Source of the DNA: Chrysoporthe austroafricana
Taxonomy: Eukaryota > Ascomycota > Sordariomycetes > Diaporthales > Cryphonectriaceae
Assembly: GCA_001051155.2 (NCBI GenBank)
Contig: JYIP02000007.1
Span: 1,056,342 to 1,120,341 of the forward strand
Direction: 5' to 3'
Length of the DNA stretch: 64,000 nt
Positions within the stretch are counted from its first letter, which is position 1. Each line of letters starts with the position of its first letter. Shown piece by piece: positions 44,348-54,981 of this stretch. The position numbers and the translations under genes are program-made. The notes under the pieces were generated by a model. It saw nothing but the letters and a program-made list of their open reading frames with translations. It did no database searches and was not told where the DNA came from.

Positions 44348-46388
44348 ATGGCATCCCAGGAAGACTCGAATTCGAATACCCCGGCCGCCGGCGCGGGCGG
44401 CGACGATGATGCTGTTCCCCAGTATCCAGGCAGGACACTCGGCGGAGGTCCACCCAGTATTATATCCTCGCGGATGACAGACATCGCGACAGAGGACGGG
44501 AGGGAGTACGAGGCGCAAAATACAAACAGGCATAGCCTGGGGCCATCGCAGACGGGGACGGTCAGGTCGGCAATATCGTCACAGAGAAACCCGGCAGCCT
44601 GGCCGCAGCCTATGCCGCTCCGCAGTGGGCTGTCAGGGAAAGGGAAAAGAAACAGTCTCGCCGGGAGTGTCGGAGGAAGTTCAACCACGACCGGGGGGCG
44701 GCCTGCCAGCGCCGCCAGTCGAAGTCACGTCCCATCTGTTTCCTCGTCCGCCTTCTTTCGACCGATGAGCTCCCAGAAGCTGCAGGCTCAACGAGGCGCA
44801 ACACGACCATCAACTATGAGCAGGCACGTGGAAGTGGTTGACAATGGTGACGAGGAGTCCCCGGCGGGTCCCCAGTTTGGGGCCAACGTTGTGCGCCATA
44901 GCATCACATCGAACACAGCGTCAGGGCGGCATGTCACGGATGAACCTCCGCCTTCCCGTGGCACGGAGATGACCGGCCATGGAACCTACGATCGCCATAC
45001 AGCAAACACCAGGGACAGTGTGACCGACAGCGTGCGGCCCCTGCGGAAAAAGACGGCGGAAGAGAAAGGTCTCAAGGTGGCAACGGACAGGCCATTCGAC
45101 AAGTCCCAACCATCGCCTCTAACTGCGCAGTCCATCAGATCGAGTTTCATGCTGAGAAATGGCGCCGGCTCGCATGCCTCCAACCGTGACCGGGAAGGAG
45201 CCGAGAAGCTTGCGTCTGCGGACTCGTCTCAGTATCGAGGTCATAGTTCTCATGATCGACCGGCTACGGCGGAAGCTCCCAAGCCTGTAAGGCGTGAAGT
45301 TAGCCGCAACTGGGAATACTTCACAGGGAACACCGTCTTCTGCTTGGGAGGCAGGTTTCAGAACACCAGGTCTCGGCCAGTCAATATTGCGACGGGTGCT
45401 TTTGTAATCATCCCTTGCGTACTGTTCTTCGTGTTCTCTGCACGCGACCTCTGGTACGACATCTCGCCAGCCGTACCGATCGTCTATGCCTACCTCACCT
45501 TCCTCTGCGTGTCTTCTTTCTTCCACGCCTCAGTCACCGATCCTGGTGTAAGTCCTCCAACTCCCGTGATCTCGTCACCGCTACTGACTTTACCAGATTT
45601 TGCCACGCAATCTCCATCAGAACCCTCCACCTGATGTTGACGAGGATCCACTAAGGCTGGCTCCGCCAAGCACCGACTGGACATTGATAAAGTCAGCCGA
45701 GTCTTCGACAGCAGCCATGGAGGTACCCACTAAGTACTGTAAGACATGTCAAATCTGGAGGCCTCCACGAACGCACCACTGCCGCATGTGCGACAACTGC
45801 GTCGAAACCGCAGACCACCACTGCGTGTGGCTCAACAATTGCGTGGGCCGACGCAACTATCGCTACTTCTTCGCCTTCGTCTCCTCCGCGACCGTGCTTG
45901 CTCTTTACCTCGTCGGCGCCTCCCTCGCGCAGATCTTGGTGTACATGAACCGCGAGAAGGTCACATTCGCACAAGCCATCAACCATGACGCCGTACCTTT
46001 CGCGATGGTGATCTACGGGTTCATCGGCTCCATCTACCCAGCCGCACTCACCGGCTACCACCTGTTCCTGATGGCCCGCGGCGAGACGACGCGCGAGTTC
46101 CTGAACTCCCACAAGTTCCTCAAGAAGGACCGATTCAGGACCTTCACCCAGGGCAGCTGGTACAAGAACTGGACCGTCGTGCTGTGCCGACCGCGCCCGC
46201 CGTCGTACTACCACTTCAAGAGACAGTATCACGCGGGTGACCAGCGCCTCGCGACGTTGAAGATAAAGGAAAGGAGAAGGAATGCCAAGATGGAAAAGCA
46301 GGAGGAGGGTGTTGAGCTGCACAACATACCCCAGAAGGGCTTCCAGGGCCCGACAGCGTTGAGGAACGCGTCTCCGAAGGCGGCGTGA
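44348..46388 (+). CDS. ERF2: DHHC palmitoyltransferase, Erf2 type
   Basis: Model join(44348..45547,45597..46388), 663 aa; one 49-nt phase-0 intron (GTAAGT...CAG) rebuilding TDPGILPRN. Erf2 with Erf4 palmitoylates Ras at the endoplasmic reticulum. Residues 1-300 are a long polar, Ser/Pro-rich, probably disordered N-terminus, much longer than in yeast. Then come two membrane segments (near NIATGAFVIIPCVLFFVF and PIVYAYLTFLCVSSFFHAS), the Cys-rich domain CKTCQIWRPPRTHHCRMCDN with DHHC at about 473-476, two more membrane segments, and the TTRE motif (TTxE) before the cytosolic C-terminus. All zinc and catalytic cysteines are present. The Erf2 subtype rests on the DPGxLPRN motif and topology; another DHHC enzyme is possible but less likely. 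Confidence 0.92.
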
Positions 46389-48102
46389 TACCGTCCTCCT
46401 GCCCCACTGTACTCTTGCTTCACCAGGCCCGTAGTTCTTTTCCCCTTCTTTTTGCTGTTTGCTTCTTCTTGTCTATACTTGGTCCGTTTTCGCCTTCGCG
46501 GCATAACGGAACGGAGCGTTTGGAGGAGCATGAAGAAGGGCGGCTCGCTCTCTTGGATATACGCGCGTCTTTGTAATGTGTTGGTTCTTATACCCTGGTC
46601 CCTACACCACTATTCCTCTATTTCAGCGTTTATCATAGAGTCAGCGAGAGCGGAATGTCAATGCCTAATGTTGTACGATGACTGCAGCTGGCGTCGTGGT
46701 GACGATTGGGGAAAAAAGTGACTGTGAGAGCGAGCCAGTCTTTCCGACATAGCGGGGGCGCATTTTGACATGCCTCTTCATTCTGGGCAGAGGGCCTTCC
46801 TACACCGATGTGATGCCAAAAGTTCATATTGAAATTTCCAGCCTAGCATCACGAGGATTTTCGTGTAGACACGGCTTTGTGATGCCGAAGCCTCATCCTA
46901 CGGCGACGCTGAAGTGTCTGGTGCTAGCCGGACTGGGCTGTCTTGAATGTATGCCGTAGAGGCCTTGAAGACCTCTCTCTTCGACCTCAGCCTACATACA
47001 GCCTTGAGTCCTACTGTCCCAAGAGTCCTACTGTCCCAAGAGAGAAGTCCAGACCCCCCCCCCCGCGGGAGCCCACTCGTATACCCCTGGCTCTCCAGAG
47101 AGACCCGCAAGACCAGGTTGATATGCTACCGGACTCCTTACCCTTACAGGCCCTCTTTACCTTCTCTGGGATCCCACGAGGTTCCGTGCCCTTCCTCCCG
47201 TGAGCCTGCAGCCAGCGAGGCTTGCTTAGTACGGGGGCACGGGTGCTGCTAGGTATGCGTGCCATGGTACTCCTGGTACCTTGGATGCGAACCCATGTCG
47301 GTGTGGGCATGTGGGGCAGGGCCGCCAGCGGGCGAATCAGCGGAGGGCGCCCTCAAACTCATAGTGCAAGTGCAGGGGCGGCGGCAATCCGATCTGCATG
47401 ACGGCCGTTTCCTCCAACATCAACACTGGCTGCGCTGCACTGCACTGCCTCTGCTTTAGGACCCGCATTCCTGCGAATCTCCCCTTCCAAACCTCATTCA
47501 GTCTTCTCCGGCAAGAATCCGCCTCCCCGACGAAGCCAGAGATCAACTGTGTCTGCGCCCATACATCCTTCGCGATCGGACGCGGGACGAGACGATACCA
47601 GCACGGACGAGCCAGAGAGAGACACTGACCCAGGCCGTCACTACCACGTTCCTTTGTATCCGGCGAGCTAAAATTGGAGGCAGCACGCGCGACGAGGCTC
47701 TGATAAGACAGGCTGGGCTGCCCACCTTCATTCACATCCATCACCTCCACAGCGCGGCCACTCGAGCTTTCGCGAAATCCTGCACCCGTTGTCCTGCCCG
47801 TCTGTCGACTTCTCTGTGGTCGGAAGTCGAGCTGGTCCGGGACCACAGGCCGTTTGTTTACGCTAGTCCAGGTACGTGCACGCATTCAGTCACTCGTTCA
47901 CCCGCCGCACGACGAGGGGTTACAAAATGGAGCCTGTCCGTTTCTTGCTCGTAGAGCATCGCCCCGCTAGGCGGCCCAAATATTACGAACCTGCACTCAT
48001 TGTTTTCGCACTCAGGCAACGATCTGACCTCTCTCCATCCAACCCTTTCCACCCGCCCACCGCACACCACACAGCATCGTCCATCCAAAAAATCCTTCCA
48101 TC
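46389..48102. other. Intergenic between ERF2 and KAP95
   Basis: 1.7 kb without a supported gene. It includes a 17-bp direct repeat (47006-47039) and a C run of ten bases at about 47,056-47,065. The last few hundred bases are probably KAP95 promoter and leader. Confidence 0.45.
47006..47039 (+). repeat. 17-bp tandem direct repeat, two copies
   Basis: GAGTCCTACTGTCCCAA occurs twice in immediate succession (47006-47022 and 47023-47039), identical. Confidence 0.9.
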
Positions 48103-51059
48103 ATGGCGGACGGTGCACCCGACATCAGCACTGTCCTGACGAATTCGCTCAGTCCTGGTCAGTACATCCCCTCGGCGGCCCAAGCCGGCCCACCCCTCTG
48201 CGCCCGAAACCTGAGCCCCAGTCGCGTCACGACGCCGCCCTCGGAGAAGAACCTGCTGACGGCCTCCCAGACGCGAATCTTCGAAATGCTGCCGAGCAAC
48301 AGCTTACCCAGGCCGCCGATAACAACTTCGTGAGTCCCCTCGCCTGTCCTCTGCCCTCTCTGCCCTCTCTGCCCTCCGGCTCCGCTGCCGCTGCCGCTGC
48401 CGCTAACCACACATATCCCTCTGTTTAGTCACTGTACCTGGCGACCCTCGTACAAGCCCTTGCAGATGAGAACGGCGAAGGTCACATCCGGGCCGCTGCT
48501 GGTCTTGCCCTGAAGAACGCCTTCACTGCTCGAGAATACTCGCGACAGGCAGCACTGCAGCAGAAATGGCTCCAGCAGACAGACGAGCCGACAAAGACCC
48601 GAGTCAAGGAGTTGGCTCTCCAGACCCTCGCCTCCAGTAACACACAGGCTGGGCAGGCAACCGCCCAGGTTGTCGCCTCCATCGCCGCCATCGAGCTGCC
48701 CCGCAACCAGTGGCAGGACTTGATGGCCTCGCTCGTCCGCAACGTGTCCGACGGCAACCCACATCAGAAGCAGTCCTCCCTGACCACGATCGGTTTCATC
48801 TGTGAGAGCCAGGATCAAGATCTGCGGGCCAGCCTGGTCGGCCACTCGAATGCCATCCTCACGGCCGTGGTCCAAGGTGCCCGAAAGGAGGAGACGAATC
48901 TCGAGGTTCGTCTGGCCGCCATAACGGCTCTGGGCGACTCCCTCGAGTTCGTTGAGAACAACTTCAAGCACGAGGGCGAGCGGAACTACATCATGCAGGT
49001 CGTATGCGAGGCTACTCAGGCCGACGACCCTCGGATACAGCAGGGCGCCTTCGGCTGTCTGAACAGGATCATGGGTCTCTACTACGACAAGATGCGCTTC
49101 TACATGGAGAAGGCTCTGTTTGGCTTGACCATTCTGGGCATGAAGAGCCAGGATGAGGATGTTGCCAAGCTGGCTGTCGAGTTTTGGAGCACTGTCTGCG
49201 AAGAGGAGATCGCGATTGAGGACGACAACGCACAGGTACGTTCGGCTGCTTGCCGCAGTGGACATGTTTTGGAGGCTAACACATTCCATTAGGTTGATAG
49301 CTCGGACCAGATGCGACCCTTCTACAACTTCGCCCGCGTCGCCACTAACGAGGTCGTGCCAGTCCTGTTGACCCTCCTGACCAAGCAGGACGAGGATGCG
49401 GCCGACGACGAGTACAACATCTCCCGCGCTGCCTACCAGTGCCTGCAGCTCTACGCACAGGCCGTCCAGGCCACCATCATTCCTCCCGTTATCCAGTTCG
49501 TCGAAGCCAACTTGCGCTCTGACGACTGGCATAACCGAGATGCGGCGGTCTCTGCTTTTGGTGCTATCATGGAGGGCCCCGATGAGAAGGTGCTGGAGCC
49601 GATAGTGAAGTCGGCCCTGCAGATTCTCATTCAGATGATGGAGGACCAGTCTGTCCACGTCCGGGATTCGACGGCTTATGCTCTCGGTCGCATCACGGAG
49701 GGATGCTCAGACGCCATCGACCCCGCCACACACCTCGACCCTCTGATCCGATCCCTCTTCTCCGGTCTCCAGACCAACCCCAAGATGGCCCCCTCGTGCT
49801 GCTGGGCGCTCATGAACCTTGCCGAGCGGTTTGCCGGCGAACCCGGCGCGCAAGCCAACGCTCTCACTGGTCACTTCAACGATAGCGTTCAGTCGCTTCT
49901 CACTGTCACAGCGCGACCCGACTGTGAGAACGTGGTCCGCACTGCGGCTTACGAGGTTCTGAACACTTTCGTGGCCAACGCTGCTCAGGACTCTGTCCAG
50001 TCGGTCGCACAGCTCTCGAGCGTCATTCTGGAGCGTCTGGAGAACACTGTCCCCATGCAGAGCCAAGTCGTCAGTGTGGAGGACAGAATCACCCTCGAGG
50101 ACATGCAGACGAGTCTCTGCTCAGCCCTCCAGGCTATCATTTCTCGACTAGACAAGGAGATCGTACCTCAGGGCGATCGTATCATGCAGATCCTCCTGCA
50201 GCTGCTGAGCTCAGCTGGTGCCAAGTCTAGCGTTCCCGAAGCCGCCTTCGCCGCCATCAGCGCGCTTGCTAACGCCATGGAGGATGAATTCGTCAAGTAC
50301 ATGGAGGCATTCCTACCGTTCCTCAACAACGCGCTTGGCAATCAGGAAGAGCCGGGTCTGTGCTCCATGGCTATCGGCCTTGTGAGCGACATCACTCGAT
50401 CACTCGGAGAGCAGAGCGCGCCTTGGTGCGATGGCTTCATGAACTATCTGCTGAACAACCTGAGGTCCACGACTCTGTCTAATCAGTTCAAGCCTGCTAT
50501 CCTGCAATGCTTTGGTGACATTGCCACTGCCATCAGTGGCCACTTCGAGAAGTACCTGTCGGTCGTTGCGCAGGTCCTTCAACAGGCAGCCACCGTGACC
50601 GCCAGTCCCGAGGCTGGCTATGAGATGTATGACTACGTCATCTCACTCCGCGAAGGTATTATGGATGCTTGGGGTGGCATCATTGGTGCTATGAAGGCCA
50701 GCGAAAAGAGTGAGTGTTCGCGCCCGTCCTACATGGAGATTTATGCTGACTAGGCTTTTGCAGCCCAAATACTTCATCAATACGTGGAATCCATCTTCCA
50801 GCTGCTAAACGTCATTGCCAACGACATGAATCGTAGCGAGAGTCTGATGCGGGCGTCCATGGGCGTTATCGGCGACCTCGCGGATGCCTATCCCGACGGA
50901 CAGCTCGTTGAAGCCTTCCGTCAGGAGTGGGTTACCACCATGATCAAAGACACTCGATCCAACCGCGAGTTCGCGCCCCGGACTATTGAGACGGCTCGCT
51001 GGGCTCGCGAGCAGGTCAAGCGGCAGCTTGGCGGCAGTGCCAACGTCATGGCAACATGA
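48103..51059 (+). CDS. KAP95: Importin subunit beta-1 (karyopherin Kap95)
   Basis: Five-exon model join(48103..48157,48271..48329,48429..49235,49293..50709,50764..51059), 877 aa, the usual size. Introns are 113, 99, 57 and 54 nt, all GT-AG. The protein is the nuclear import receptor that carries importin-alpha/NLS cargo and binds RanGTP and nucleoporin FG repeats. It is built of HEAT repeats throughout. Marks: the N-terminal LRNAAEQQLTQA helix, the importin-N domain with GLALKNAFTAREYSRQAALQ, PRNQWQDLMASLV, the acidic importin-alpha contact loop region EEIAIEDDNAQ followed by RPFYNFARVATNEV, HVRDSTAYALGRITE, and the final TIETARWAREQVKRQL. The 59-nt second exon encodes the first part of HEAT 1. 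No anomaly seen. Confidence 0.97.
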
Positions 51060-52590
51060 ACAGATTGGAGCTAGCTTCCTGTGGCTTCCCCTCAGTGTCC
51101 CATATCACATTCGCCCCTTTACGACAACCCCACGAACAATGCATCACAACACGCCTGGCCTTCGGACTTCTCCCTACTCTCGAGGAGCTCATCATGAAAG
51201 CTTCACCTAAGAGGAAGGCTGCAGCATTACCCGACCCCCCTCGCAGACACCACACTACCCCCAAAAGCGGCGACCAACAATACTGACGACATATGTATAC
51301 AACCCCCATGCGTTAGAGGTTGAGGAGTCGGCATCATTCCCCCAATACCCCCGGACACTACACTTAGAGCACCTTGAGAACTGCTGCTAGCTTTGTTACG
51401 TTGCCTATTCGCCCTGGGTCTCCTCGCATTTCGAAGAGGGAGGCCACCCGAATAGAAGTTCATGTATCGCCCACGCCACGGCTGGGCAAACCTCACGTCA
51501 TGTAAAGAAGGATGAAAAGGCGTCAGGGAAGGTAAGAAGGAAGATGGGCAAGACAAGAGTCGAGCCGAGCCTCGGATCGGACTCCTCCAAGTGGACAGGA
51601 GCCACCGGGTAATGCTCGCGTTTTCAGGAGCGGGACAAGACTTTCTGGCAGTGGGAAGGATCCTCGATACACTCCTGGGACGACTTGGGAAGATGGAAGA
51701 GAAAAAGAAGACATTAAGGCTACAACGGGTCTCTTGGCCAACAACAACCTTTAATCCCTGGGCTTCATCCATGTTTGCGGACGGAGTTTGGGTTTTCCTG
51801 GCCTGCAACGAGATGATGGACGGCATACCTGCATCGAGTTGGCCTGGCAAGGAAAGGAGACATGATGGCCGGAGTCTGGAAGACATGGACGATGTCAGGC
51901 TGTCTGGTCGAGTGACCGTAGCTCGGCTCGTTTTGGTAGCTAAATCAACACCCCGAATACCCCTTGAACAGACTAAGCTTGCTGGTGATCACGGAGGGAT
52001 GAAGGCGCTCTAGCTGGCTATTTGAGCTCTCGCCCGAACCAGGACAATTTTTCGTAGAAACCCGCATCTCACATGAGGGGGGCTGTATGTCGCAGTGTCC
52101 AGTTCCTGTCAGTGTACCCTAAGATGGACCCTTGATTTCATTGTGACGGACAGCGCTGGTGGAGGCCGACTGACATCATTCGTCCAGATCGAATCTAGCC
52201 GTGCCCAGCTCCTCCTCGTGAGGAGAGAGAAGGGCCCAGAGCGCGCACACCTGTGTAAATTTTGATGTGCGATGACGAAGATGCCTTTTCGTCTAATTCA
52301 TTTCGGATATCACACCGTTTCAAAACCTACGAAAGGCGGTCGGTCCTACAAAATTATGGCTGACGAGTAATGGAGAGACGAAAAACTGGGCCACGTGATA
52401 CCCCCGAGCCCAGACTCTTGAAGAACTTGAAAAGAGGTCGAATGCTCGGAAATCTATACCAACGAGACCAGGAAGACCAAAGCGGGAGCAGCCGAGCCGT
52501 CAGCGACCCGCCAACTGTAGACAGGTGAAACCATCACGACCCCGTCACACCTCAGGCACGCTCCACGGAGCCAGAGACTACAACATCGCG
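51060..52590. other. Intergenic between KAP95 and TYW3
   Basis: 1.5 kb without a supported gene; the first part is presumably KAP95 3' UTR. Open frames on either strand here have no recognisable motif. Confidence 0.45.
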
Positions 52591-52913
52591 ATGGATCGAG
52601 AACACTGGCTGTCGTCTCACCCAGATCCCCAGGCACACCCACAACCTCGAGCGCCCGCCTCCCCCTCGCCGCCACAATCGGCCCGCTCACCGGGCCCGCT
52701 GTCCTCGGTCCCCATACCAGCCTCCTTCGCCCGCCGCAAGGCCACCATCCTCTCGCACCTCGCCCTCCCGGACGAGGAGTACACGGACCTCAGCCCCAAG
52801 GGGACGGTCGACGCGGGCATCCGCGACCTCATCGGCGAGATCAACGGCGTCGGCGGCCTCGTCACCACGTCCAGCTGCGCGGGGCGGGTGAGCGTGTTCC
52901 TGGAGGGCAGCAG

Positions 52914-52949
<36 letters not shown>

Positions 52950-53960
52950 GCCCGGCGCGAGGGACTTCGGCAGCGGCGGCGTGCCGGGGAGCGATGGCGG
53001 CGGGCAGCTGCCCTCACACCAGGTCGTCGTCGACCCCGAGGCCGAGGCCGAGGGCGAGGCGGACGGGCCCGCCGCGGATGATGAGGCGACGCCGGGCGGC
53101 ACCGTGGCGGGCGTGGGCGGCAAGGGCGGCGGCGGCAGGTGGCTGTTCGTCTCGCACGAGCCGGTGGAGCTGCATGGCAAACTGGACAGCGAGCCCAACA
53201 TCGTCGGCGCCCTCCTCGGCATGGAGGAGCCCATCTTCGACGGACGGGAGGGGGCACCCGCGGAGGAGATGAGCGGGGTCGAGAGCAGGCTGATCCATTT
53301 CAAGTTTGAGCCGATGGTATGTTTGCTTCCTTCGTCTTTCTTATCCCTCGTCGTCGAACATTGTCTCTCCCCGATCCCCTCCCTTGTGGACTTATTTGAG
53401 GGGCTGCCTCTGCTTGGGCGGAGCTGAAAGGCTGACTGACCGGACGGCGCATCTTACAGATCCTGCACGTCCTGACGGCGTCGCCTCACCACGCGCAGCT
53501 CATTCTCCGCTGCGGCCTGCAGGCCGGCTTCCGGGAGAGCGGCGCCATCAACCTCCTCCCCTCCTCGTCATCAGCACCGGCAGCAGCGATGCCTATGGTG
53601 GCGATCCGGTCCATGGGCCTCGGCCTCGAAAGCCTGATCGGGCGCGAGACGAACGGCATCAAGCACTGCAGCGTGTCGGGCGACTACCTCAAAGCGCTGA
53701 TCAAGATCGCGAACGAGAGGTTCGGGGAGAACGCGCGGCGCATCGAGCGGTTCCGGGGCCTGCTGAGGGCCGCCATCGCGAGGGAGGACGAGGGCGCGGG
53801 GAGGGAGAAGACGGGCGAGGGCGGAGGGGCGTGGGAGGATGCTGAGGTCAGGCGGGAGAGGAAGAGGCTGGAGGGCTTGAAGAGGGCCGAGGAGGTTCGG
53901 AAGGCGAAGCTCGTACAGAGGGGACAGGGCGGCGTCGATGGGTTGGGAGGGCTTGAGTGA
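52591..53960 (+). CDS. TYW3: tRNA wybutosine-synthesising protein 3 (TYW3)
   Basis: Model join(52591..53316,53460..53960), 408 aa; one 143-nt phase-0 intron (GTATGT...CAG). TYW3 is the SAM-dependent N4-methyltransferase of the wybutosine pathway at G37 of tRNA-Phe. Marks: FARRKATILSHLALP, then the family signature TTSSCAGRVSVF, RWLFVSHEP, SRLIHFKFEPMILHVL, AQLILRCGLQAGFRESG and MVAIRSMGLGLESLIG. Relative to compact relatives it carries an insert of about 70 residues between the SSCAGR strand and RWLFVSHEP, beginning with a Gly tract encoded by GGC repeats (52918-52950). The N-terminal 45 residues and the C-terminal 70 are also low-complexity and charged. The reading frame is extremely GC-rich. 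ATG 52591 is the first in frame; upstream codons offer only GTG. Confidence 0.92.
52918..52950 (+). repeat. GGC trinucleotide repeat coding for poly-Gly
   Basis: About ten GGC units in a row inside the TYW3 reading frame; such tracts vary in length between strains. Confidence 0.85.
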
Positions 53961-54299
53961 GTTTGACACGAGAAACAGCCCTTGATACCTTCACGAAATG
54001 AATACATAGCGGCTTCATATTTGCATACAAACCAGCGTTGAGAACCCTACGAAATATCATAACCTGTCTCGCAGAACATCTTTCGCGCAAAGAAATCTCA
54101 CTCTCCGCTGACGGCTGCCTAACATCCACAATGCTCACTCACTTCATCTTCGGTACTTAGCTCGGAGTTGCAGTCATCTTGGCCCGCCGTTGGTGTATCA
54201 AAAGGCTTTTGGAATCCCCTCTATCATGCAGACCCATGCTATTATACACGCCTTCCGCCATGAATCTACGCCCCTGCCCTCCAAGCCGAGCCACCCGCC
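53961..54299. other. Intergenic between convergent TYW3 and MIC19
   Basis: A 339-bp gap between the two 3' ends, nothing recognised. Confidence 0.45.
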
Positions 54300-54981
54300 T
54301 CACGAGATCACCCTCTCGACCCAGCCCTTCTCCAGCCGCCTCACCTCCTCGCGGAACCGCTCCACCTCCCGCCAGCAGTCCAGCGGGCGGCGGTCGTTCT
54401 CCCGCAGGCACCGCACGACCTCGCTCCTCGCCTCCTCCAGGGCCTCTGGGACCTCCCGCACCAGCCGGCGGGACTCTACCTTCCGCCGCAGCGCCTCGAC
54501 GTCCTTGTTGACCTTGTACTGCGAGAGGCCGTCCTTCTCCCCCGCCCCGGCGCCGCCCGACTCAGCGGCGATCTTAGACAGGACGGACTGCAGCTGGGCA
54601 TCCGACTCCCGCGAGAGTCTGCACAGCTCGGCAGCGACGCGTGTCTGGATCTGGGACTCAAGGAGGGCAGTGCGTGTCGTGTCGGTCTGTTCGCGAGGGT
54701 GGGGGGAACTTGTCAGTGCAAGCCCGCTCACGCCTCTGTTCTTCTTCTGAGATTGGGGGTGGGGCAAGGGGTGGTTGCCGGAACGCACCTCTGGGCTCGA
54801 CTGTAGGGACTCGACCATGTCCTGGGACACGCTGGCGGGTGAGGACCTGTCAGAGGGATTGTTTTAGTCCGGGGTTCCTCTACAAGAAAGCGCAGCCCGG
54901 GAAGGCCTGATCAGATGCGACATACCCCTTCCACACGTGTGTCGGCGCGGGGCCGGATTCTTTGGACGAGTTCGCGCCCAT
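54300..54981 (-). CDS. MIC19: MICOS complex subunit MIC19
   Basis: Model complement(join(54300..54686,54789..54846,54926..54981)), 166 aa. Introns are 79 nt (donor GTATGT) and 102 nt (donor GTGCGT), both with CAG acceptors. MIC19 is a peripheral inner-membrane component of MICOS, needed for crista junctions. The N-terminus MGANSSKESG fits the family's myristoylation-type start (Gly2). SPASVSQDMVESLQSSPE follows, then a long coiled-coil (LLESQIQTRVAAEL to VEALRRKVESRR), and the end is the CHCH-like block CLRENDRRPLDCWREVERF with two cysteines, then VRRLEKGWVERV. The last intron is 102 nt and open in frame, so retention would insert 34 residues. The start matches fungal relatives. Confidence 0.9.

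Noticed and set aside
45693..46322. A 209-codon minus-strand open frame
   Set aside because: Antisense to the DHHC domain exon; no motif.
48429..49658. A 409-codon open frame on the minus strand
   Set aside because: It lies antisense to the KAP95 coding exons, spans its intron, and has no motif. It is a by-product of GC-biased codon use.
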